Assembly: GCF_002078875.1 (NCBI RefSeq)
Contig: NC_034414.1
Location: forward strand, 13,265,484-13,329,483
From: Numida meleagris
Taxonomy: Eukaryota > Chordata > Aves > Galliformes > Numididae
Direction: 5' to 3'
DNA: 64,000 nt
Below the pieces are notes generated by a model, which worked only from the letters and a program-made list of their open reading frames with translations, did not search any database and had not been told where the DNA came from. Below are positions 57,601 to 64,000 of this stretch, piece by piece. Position numbers and translations under genes: made by a program. Position 1 is the first letter of the stretch, and every line of letters begins with the position of its first letter.

Positions 57601-60600
57601 GAGACCATCGGGATTCAAATCACACTGGAACTGCTTATCAGGCTGGGAAAGGGGCTGCAATATCTTTGTGTGCAAGAGGTAATAGCTTTGAGAGTATTTA
57701 ATTTTGAAAAGTAGAAACGACTTTAGAAAAAAAGTAGAAAACAATGAAGGAAAAAAAAATAGAAACTGCAATAATGCTACTTAACTTGCCAGGAACTGGC
57801 AGACTGGGCAACACTGTTTATTGGTTGGTGTACAACTTTTGGGAAACAGCTGGGCAGGGCCTCACTTAATGTGCTGAAACATAGCTGGGATAGTTTGCTC
57901 TGGAGAAGAGGAGGCTCAGAGGAGACCCTATAGCTCTCTACAATGACCTGAAAGGAGATTGTTGTGAGGTGCAGGTCGGCCTCTTCTCCCAGGTAACAGC
58001 AATAGGATTAGAGGGAATGGCTTGCAGTTGGGCCAGGGGTGGTCCAGGTTGGATATTAGGAAAAATTTCTTCTCAGAAAGAGTGGTGATGCATTGGCACA
58101 GGCTGCTCAGGGAGGTGGTGGAGTCACGGTCCCTAGAGGCGTCCAAGAAACATGGAGATGTGGTCCTCAGGGACATGGTTTAGTGGGCATGGTGGGGATG
58201 GGTTTGGGTTGGACTGGATGATCTTAGTGGTCTCTCCAACCTTAATGATACTATGATTCTATGAAACCTGCGCAGCTCATTAGCCCCTTGCCAACACATG
58301 CTGAGAGCAGGAGGCAGTAGCCATGCCCTCCTGCCCTGCAGACTGACCCGGGCGCTGTGTTCAATGTCCACAGGGATGTTTGAAGTAAACAGGATGCAGC
58401 TCACTTTTTATTTCCCCTTTTACTTCTCCAGCAGCCACACCTATCTTTAAAGGCCCTCAGATATGGCCCATTTCCAGCTGCAAGAGGGTGCAAGTGAGAG
58501 AGGGGCTCAGAGCAAGCTGGAGAAAAAACCCCTGCAATACTCTATAGAAAGGCAAACTAAGGAATGAGAAATCGAAGCTGAGGATCTGCTTGATGAAATG
58601 CATTAAAAAGAACATTATATTTGTTATGAATAAAGCTATAATTCGGCAAGCAAAGTGGGGAAGCCAGTCAGCAGATACTAATCACATTCACCCACCGCGT
58701 CGGGTGGAATTTGCTTGCACCCTAATCTGCATTTTTATCTTCAGCAGTATCAATATGCTGCACAACAGAGACAAACACACCTGAAGTGCCAGCTGAGGAG
58801 CAATGGAGGCCGCAGCCCTGGGGTGGGACAGGGCCGCCCCATCACATCCCCAGCACACATCTCCCACCAGTGGGGCCTTAGCAGAAAGCACCCCTAAAAT
58901 GTTAGCTCAGCCACTGTCTTTGAGACAGGCTGTTCCAACCAGAGTCCTGAACAGGAAGTCAGGGCACAAATCCATGCTTTTGATGTCTGGACTACAAACC
59001 CCAATGCAGCACCGCGAAAAAGAGAATTTTCTTTGTATCCTACAACCACTTCACTTCACTCCAGCATTTCTGATGCCCAGACCCATGTGCTGTTGAACAG
59101 AATGGACAGAAACTGCATGGCGAGATGAAAGCGAGCTGCCTGGCTGACAACAGCCAATTTCTGTGCCAAACACCTGGGGCAAATCCTCCCCAGCAAAGCA
59201 GATACTGCACCTGAGTCTGGAGGCACTGCTGGATCACAGCGTGGCTATGGGCATGGTTAGCACTATGGGATGAAACCCAGCTCCTGGAACTGTGGGAAGG
59301 GTCAAATCCCTGGCTAGCTCTGACATCTGATTACCTGTTAGGGAGCAGAGTGAAGGCGGCCTTCCAGGACTGTCTCTATTTGTAGGGCACGCTGGCACGG
59401 CACTCCAGGTAACCTTATCTACAGCAGTTTCAACCAAACAAAGCTGGGAAACAACAGCAGGAAGACAGACAGACATCCCAGACCCAGCGGCACCATTCTG
59501 GCTCCATCGATCAACACAAAGCTGTCCCTTCCAGGTTGCACAAGGATCATTTCACCTTTGTTGCTATAATCACCCATGATACCCAGCTTGAAACAACAAC
59601 AACATATCCATCCAGCAATCTCCAATGTGATTTCTATGCAGACATATATCATTGGGATCAGAGAATCATTAAGTTGGAAAAGACCTTTAGGAACATCTAG
59701 CCCAACCATCAGATTCAGTCAATACATTTACACAAAGAGTTCTTAGTACTCTCTGCATTCAAAGGGGGAAGAGGGCAACTTGACCCCTCTAAGGCCTGAA
59801 CGTATCTTGGAGATCCTGGGCTAGGAGGCGGCACACAAAGACCAATGTGGAGCAGGCCTCCATGAACCTCATATTTGGGCCAGATGTGTGCTGTGGGAAG
59901 CAGCTGCTGATCACTCCACTTGCAGCAGCAAAGCTGGTTTCCTTCCCAATGCAACTGACAGCAAGCGTGAAGCACATGGGACTGAGGCACAGACCATCAA
60001 ATATGCCCCTCCCAGAGCAGCACAGAGAAGGCTGCTCAGATCCAGAGGTTTGACCCCACAGTCATGCCTGCTGCCTGCTCCACTGGGCTGTGAGACCAAC
60101 GCTATGCCAGACCTAGCTCACAAGGGACTAAGATTGCTATTTCACAGATGGGGAGCTCCTCCGAATCACACAGGAACTCTGCGGCACTGCTCAGGAAAGG
60201 AAGGCATTCTAACAACAAGACCACCCTCCTTCAGGATATTGCTAGCCTTGCATTTCTGCCTTCTGGCTGGCTTATAGCCATCTGTTGCTCTTCCTGCAGA
60301 ATTATCAGCCTCTTCCTCCAAATAACACAGCACCATTGTTTTGGGCTGTGCTATCACCGTTATTTTTGGCTGTGCTATGACATAATTCAGCTAATTTTTC
60401 ACTCTTGCCCATTTTGCCAGTCTCCTAACCATGTTCCACGGCCTTTTTTTTTTTTTTTTTTGGAAAGTACAAGCTTGCCGTGCCAGTTTCCCCACAGAAG
60501 GAACGAGTCCTTCCTCTACACTGAGGGCATATGCGAAAATGCCAGTAAATGCATCTACCTACACAAATTCACAAGTGCTACTCAGTAAATGTAAATGAGC

Positions 60601-61051
60601 TAACCTACAGAACTGAAAACCCTGTAATGGAGGCCTGTTAGCTTCAGTGTAAGTTTTGATACTCAAGGAATCAGGATGGCATGCCAGTTGTTGGAAATCT
60701 TAGTTCCACAGCTTAAAGATCCACAAGAGGGGACAAGGGAAGAAGATCTCCAAGACACTGCTCACTTTGCTTGCTTCCCGTTCCAAGGAATGGAACAAAT
60801 TTGGAGGCATTTCAATTTTTTGAAGCTGAATTACACACTGCAGAGCTACGAGTACATGCATGATCTGCATGTCAATATTATGCCTGGATTTGGGAGAATA
60901 TGTGTAAAATATGTAGCAAGGTGCACATTAGATGGCTTCACTTCACTTACCATTTGAAGGACACCAAAATATGCCATCAGGTATCCAGACTCCACTGCTT
61001 CCAATCCAAAGAACTCAATCGAGATGATGGAAAACATAATCAGGAACAAAC
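45528..61051 (-). CDS. SLC22A18: SLC22A18: MFS transporter, C-terminal part (last four coding exons; 5' end outside window)
   Basis: Organic-cation-transporter-like protein of the major facilitator superfamily (also ORCTL2/TSSC5), an integral membrane protein. In mammals it lies in the same imprinted cluster and is mainly maternally expressed. Four exons join in frame to about 162 residues, the C-terminal ~40% of a protein that in human has 424. They cover roughly the last five or six membrane segments, including [71 protein letters not shown] and the family motif [20 protein letters not shown]. The exon phases agree with each other and the order matches human. Upstream coding exons, starting with the loop before GLF, lie beyond 64000. 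It converges on PHLDA2. Confidence 0.93.
45811..45875 (+). repeat. (GATGG)13 tandem repeat
   Basis: Thirteen perfect 5-base units, 65 bases. It lies in the last SLC22A18 intron, about 117 bases before the last exon in transcript direction. G3 runs every 5 bases on + fit the quadruplex pattern; the SLC22A18 RNA carries the C-rich complement. Confidence 0.97.
48420..48500 (-). mobile_element. CR1 LINE 3'-tail fragment
   Basis: AGAATCACAGAATCGTTTGA, then GTTGGAAGGGACCTTTAAAA and CATCTGGTACAACTCCCCTG: a reversed CR1 tail of about 80 bases. Confidence 0.88.
49062..49182 (-). CDS. SLC22A18: SLC22A18 penultimate coding exon
   Basis: 121 bases, acceptor CACTTAG, donor GTAAGG. It encodes [20 protein letters not shown] and [20 protein letters not shown]; the final Gly codon is split. 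A hydrophobic helix is followed by the conserved TDSML-KAV loop. Confidence 0.93.
49352..50100 (+). repeat. Degenerate TGTTTTCCC-type pyrimidine-rich minisatellite (~750 bp)
   Basis: Dozens of imperfect copies of a unit like TGTTTTCCCCT or CTTGTTTTCCC, with irregular period of about 10-15 bases and almost no G runs on +. The apparent 296-codon ORF of Phe/Pro/Leu/Ser is a by-product. It lies within the SLC22A18 intron, 170 to 920 bases before an exon in transcript direction, where the RNA is purine-rich. Confidence 0.9.
50320..50620. promoter_or_regulatory. AT-rich island with TAATTA-type motifs: candidate conserved non-coding element
   Basis: About 300 bases of complex, non-repetitive AT-rich sequence between GC-rich flanks. 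It contains AAGTAATTAAAACC, ATGTAATATTG, CATAATTAGG and TAATGATTTTG. Composition and homeodomain-type cores suggest a developmental enhancer; conservation was not testable here. Confidence 0.3.
52490..52591 (-). CDS. SLC22A18: SLC22A18 third-from-last coding exon
   Basis: 102 bases, acceptor TTTCTCAG, donor GTAAGG, both at codon boundaries. It encodes [20 protein letters not shown] and [14 protein letters not shown], matching the QGLVIGQLSSHFSEE region of human. Confidence 0.93.
53895..53907 (+). promoter_or_regulatory. MARE-like site in SLC22A18 intron
   Basis: TGCTGAGTCACGC matches the Maf/NF-E2 recognition element except in its right arm. Motif evidence only. Confidence 0.25.
54553..54605 (-). 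mobile_element. CR1 LINE 3'-tail fragment
   Basis: CAATCATGGAATCAGGGCTG, then GAAAAGACCACTAAAATCAC and CTAGTCCAACC: a short, decayed reversed CR1 tail. Confidence 0.8.
55296..55600 (-). mobile_element. CR1 LINE 3'-end fragment
   Basis: Starts TAGAATCATGAAATTGTTTG, then GAATTGGAAGGGACCCTTAA, and runs through CATCACCTCCCTGGGCAACC to the TCCTTACATCCAGTCTAAAT region. About 300 bases, same strand as SLC22A18. Confidence 0.92.
57883..58263 (+). mobile_element. CR1 LINE 3'-end fragment (~380 bp)
   Basis: From GCTCTGGAGAAGAGGAGGCT through GTTGGATATTAGGAAAAATT, GGCACAGGCTGCTCAGGGAG and CATGGTTTAGTGG to ACTATGATTCTATGA. Antisense to SLC22A18. It is the best-preserved tail in this half of the window. 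Confidence 0.95.
58560..58740. promoter_or_regulatory. AT-rich unique block: weak candidate conserved element
   Basis: Non-repetitive AT-rich sequence (ATGCATTAAAAAGAACATTA, GAATAAAGCTATAATTCGG) bordered by GC-richer DNA. No family recognised; listed because its composition differs from its surroundings. Confidence 0.2.
59659..59712 (-). mobile_element. CR1 LINE 3'-tail fragment
   Basis: AGAGAATCATTAAGTTGGAA, then AAGACCTTTAGGAACATCTA and GCCCAACCATC: a reversed CR1 tail. Confidence 0.85.
60951..61051 (-). CDS. SLC22A18: SLC22A18 fourth-from-last coding exon
   Basis: 101 bases, acceptor CCCTTTAG, donor GTAAGT. It encodes the end of a split Gly codon, then [20 protein letters not shown] and [13 protein letters not shown]; human reads GLFMVMFSIISMDFFQLEAA here. 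Confidence 0.93.
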
Positions 61052-63065
61052 CTAAAGGGAGGGTTAATGAGAAGTACACATCAGTATGCCCTCAGTGCTG
61101 CACTGGCCCAGCCCCTGCTCCCAGCATGAGTCAGGAGCTCTCCCTGGGTTTATAGGGACTGGATATAAATAGGAGCAGAATCCTACTCAAAGCCAGTACA
61201 GCAATTTAGTCTTTAAATGTTCTCTTTTTTATCCCCTTTACTTTCATCTTTAAGTAATGTGACTATGTAGGCTGCAGGTTCAGCTGTTTATAATAAACTA
61301 GTAAATATTTTTTATCACCCAAGGCAGACTAAGCATTAAGGCAGCAAGAAAACAGTTGTTCAGACAAGACTGTAACCATAGAATAATCTGATTGGATTCC
61401 TCCTCCCCTTTGCCTAACTTTAGCTTTCCACCATTGGGAATGCTGCCTGGGAAACAACGCGGTGACATCAGACTAAACAGAAAGGTTTCATTGCACACCC
61501 CAGCAGCAATTTCAGCCGCACGTGAAACCTCTCCCATGGCTCAAGAGCGGTGTCAACAGAAACAGTCGGGGAAGTATGGACAGGAACAGCAGGCACTAGG
61601 TGTGCTCATCAATTAAGGCAGTTTCTGGAGGGCACAGTGGAAAATGCCCACTCAGTCTTACCTAAAAATACAATTGTGTGCATTTCCCACGGCACCTAAC
61701 ATACACAAATTCAGATGTGTGCACTCTGTTGTACACAAAGAGCCACCAAATTACAAACATTCATAGAATCATAAAGATTGGAAAAGACCACGAAGATCAC
61801 CTAGTCCAACCACCTACCCATCCCCACCATGCCCACTACTGGGACAAAACTTTGCACGCTGAAGAATAGGTTTGCGGTATGAGCCTGCTGCCTCTCCCAG
61901 CACACTTCAGGTGGACAAGGACAGCAGGAAATTGGACTGTCTGTGTGCCAGCATCCCCAGCGCTGACCACCTGATGCTACTGGGAGAGGAGGAAAGAGCG
62001 GATGACCTGCAGGGGTTCACTCCTGCCCTGCTTTGTAGGGTCCTTCGAGGTGCACAGACGTGGTGAGCTGGGAGCTACCATCTTCTCCTTAATGACAGAA
62101 GAGTCCGGGAGGAAAGGAGTGAGGACTGAGAGCAGCCTGTGGCCTGGCTAGGTGAGTCACCAGCCCGCAGCATGGGAAGGCTCTCACCCTCATTTCCTGG
62201 AAGCGTGGGGAGAGCCATCCCCAGTTGCTGACTACAACGTGGTACGTTCACTCCAAGTACAACCACATCCACCCACTGCGGGCAGACAATGCAACCACGT
62301 TTCCTTATAGGCCCCATTTGGGCAGGAAATGCACTTTTTCAGTGAAATTCTATGAAAGATAAAATTCACACTGAAGGCTTTGGGGTGGGTGAGATGATGG
62401 GGAAATGGTCAGTTCTGCAGTTGTCCTCACCTGACCTGCCCCAAATCTGCCTTTGGGTGGAAAGACATGCACCCGAACTGATTGGCCTAACTGTCCCATA
62501 TCCAGCAGGTCTCTGGGGGCTCCTTCCTCACCCAGCTAGTGCTGAGAAAAATGAAAAGCACCTTGCTCTGCTGCTCCCCATAGGTCTGGGGAAGGTGCTG
62601 GTGTGCCTGGCGCTTGAGAAGATTTTTGGCTCCGTCACGCCTCTCTGTGGGGAGCACCCACTGTTATCCTGTTGCTTTGAAACGCCTCCTAGCTCAAACC
62701 AGGTTAGGGTAACATGCAAATAGCAGCATTTTCTCCTCACATCCAAAACAGACAACAGAGCTGCAGATATTTATAAAAGAGACACGTGAAGAAATGAAAG
62801 AAAAACCACACTTGGCTTTACTCACAGGGAGATCAGATCAGGGTGCATCTCCTTTCACCCAGCAGCCTCACTGCGCTACCAGCTAGCAAGACTCAGCCTT
62901 CCCACATTGCTGTCTCTTCCTAGTGCCGTGCGCCAGCTCTTGCAGCTAAGCTCCCCTTTGATGTCCTTCACTGAGCTTAGATTTTGATCTTTGTGCTCCA
63001 AACGAGCTCATTTCTTTCTGTGCAGGGAGGTAGCTGTGCTCCTTCAATGGTGTTACGCATTGCAC
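61052..63065 (-). other. SLC22A18: SLC22A18 intron, part within window
   Basis: Upstream intron of SLC22A18 in transcript direction. No further exon could be matched to the transporter up to the window end. Apart from the CR1 tails, no element is recognised. Confidence 0.55.
61760..61838 (-). mobile_element. CR1 LINE 3'-tail fragment
   Basis: TTCATAGAATCATAAAGATT, then GGAAAAGACCACGAAGATCA and CCTAGTCCAACCACCTACCC: a reversed CR1 tail. Confidence 0.9.
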
Positions 63066-63160
63066 TGAGAGACACGGTTTAATGGTATGGTGGTGATGGG
63101 CTGATGGACTAGATGGCCTTCCTAGTGGTCTTTTCCATCCTTAACGATTCTATGATTCTG
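63066..63160 (+). mobile_element. CR1 LINE 3'-tail fragment
   Basis: GAGAGACACGGTTTAATGG, then GGACTAGATGGCCTTCCTAG and ACGATTCTATGATTCTG: a sense-strand CR1 tail. Confidence 0.9.
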
Positions 63161-64000
63161 TTGCGTGGCTACCTTGGAGGTGCAACCATCTCTAAGATGG
63201 GAGCCATCCCCATGCCCATACAACTGCCTGGGCAAGGCAGACCCTCCCTCTCCCCTCTTTTTTCAGTGACAGATTGGATCTCAGAACTTTATCTTCTTGG
63301 GGATGCCCACACCAGGGGTGAACCCTTTACAACACCTTGTACTGAGCAGCGAATAATGATGGGCGTGCAGCATGAGGCAAGAAAACGGTTTGTGAGACGC
63401 AATAAAAGTGAGGAAGAGAAACCAAAGAGACAGCAAGCAGTGGCTTTGGGAAGGTGTATGTGGCAAAGTTTTGATAGCAGAGCAGGGGTGGTCTGCAGAG
63501 GTAGCCACTGTGAGAAGGAAGCAAGTTTTTCCAAACTCAAAGATTCCTACAAGCAGCTATTATCAGGATTTTCAAAGCCCTGGTGATCTCCAAGCACCAA
63601 GGGGTATGTTTGACATTTCTGCCCTCTCGTTTGGCTTTCTGTCCCTTATCTGCTGCAAGGCAACGACGCTTGCTTTGTTGAGAAGGCGATCTAGCCGTAT
63701 TAGAGAGACACACCACCCCTCCATCCCTCAGCAGCTCTGCTCCCAGGAGGATCATGGAGCCATCTCTGCTTTGATGCAAACAGGGGAGGAGGTTCCCAGC
63801 CCTGCAGCCCTCTTGGGAAGGTTCTTTCTGCCTCAAACATACTCATTTTGGACAACAGTGAGATCTGCATGGAACAGAAGATTTTCCTCTGTGTATATCA
63901 CACACTTGTTTACAAGGTAAATAAAGAAAGGTCTGTAATTTGGCTGGTCTAATTAATTACACAGTTGCAGAAGGGAGATGAAAGGTGAACGAGACCAGCA
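63161..64000. other. Right end of window, nothing recognised
   Basis: Presumably still SLC22A18 intron. An open frame at 63408-63920 (+) and several on - lack recognisable domains and splice-consistent structure. Confidence 0.5.

Larger units (their letters stand above)
52592..60950 (-). other. SLC22A18: SLC22A18 intron (8.4 kb)
   Basis: Holds CR1 fragments at 54553, 55296, 57883 and 59659, a MARE-like site at 53895-53907, paired GATA motifs at 56238-56253 and a T18 run at 60444-60461. No other exon recognised. Confidence 0.6.

Noticed and set aside
61298..63836. Minus-strand ORFs tested as further SLC22A18 exons
   Set aside because: None matches the transporter segment expected before GLFLIMFS and none has suitable splice sites and phase.

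Overview
This window is vertebrate nuclear DNA and almost certainly avian. It has spliced genes with GT-AG introns, CpG-island promoters and about fourteen fragments of CR1 LINEs, the dominant avian retroposon, with their typical 3' ends resembling ATTCTATGA. The proteins look like a galliform bird, most likely chicken. In that species this block is expected on chromosome 5, a placement inferred from known synteny and not read from the sequence. Nothing prokaryotic is present: no operons, CRISPR arrays, insertion sequences or phage.

Layout: (1) 1-890 is unassigned DNA upstream of the first gene. (2) About 890-1950 is a CpG island carrying the NAP1L4 promoter. (3) 1330-28320 (possibly to about 29330) is NAP1L4 on the + strand: two non-coding and fourteen coding exons giving a 385-residue histone chaperone. 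Its introns hold two abutting CR1 elements, two short CR1 tails and a duplicated ~125-bp segment. (4) About 29330-43050 is a gene-free interval with CR1 relics and short islands of possible regulatory sequence. (5) 43050-44740 is PHLDA2 on the + strand: a one-coding-exon PH-domain gene in a CpG island, with a TATA-like/initiator core and a separate 3' UTR exon. (6) 45445-61051 holds the last four coding exons of SLC22A18 on the - strand, an MFS transporter whose 5' part lies beyond the window. It converges tail-to-tail on PHLDA2 with about 0.7 kb between the predicted poly(A) sites. Its introns carry a (GATGG)13 repeat, a ~750-bp pyrimidine-rich degenerate repeat and several CR1 tails. (7) 61052-64000 is SLC22A18 intron.

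The gene order and orientation NAP1L4 > PHLDA2 > < SLC22A18 match the mammalian 11p15.5 / distal mouse chr7 cluster, the KCNQ1-CDKN1C imprinted domain. The products do not form one pathway: a nucleosome-assembly chaperone, a phosphoinositide-binding growth regulator and a membrane transporter. Their linkage is historical and regulatory. I found no new biochemical system. The most useful second-look items are the duplicated intronic segment in NAP1L4, its alternative C-terminus with or without a CaaX-like box, substitutions in a conserved NAP motif, the repeats close to SLC22A18 3' splice sites, and a few candidate regulatory islands.
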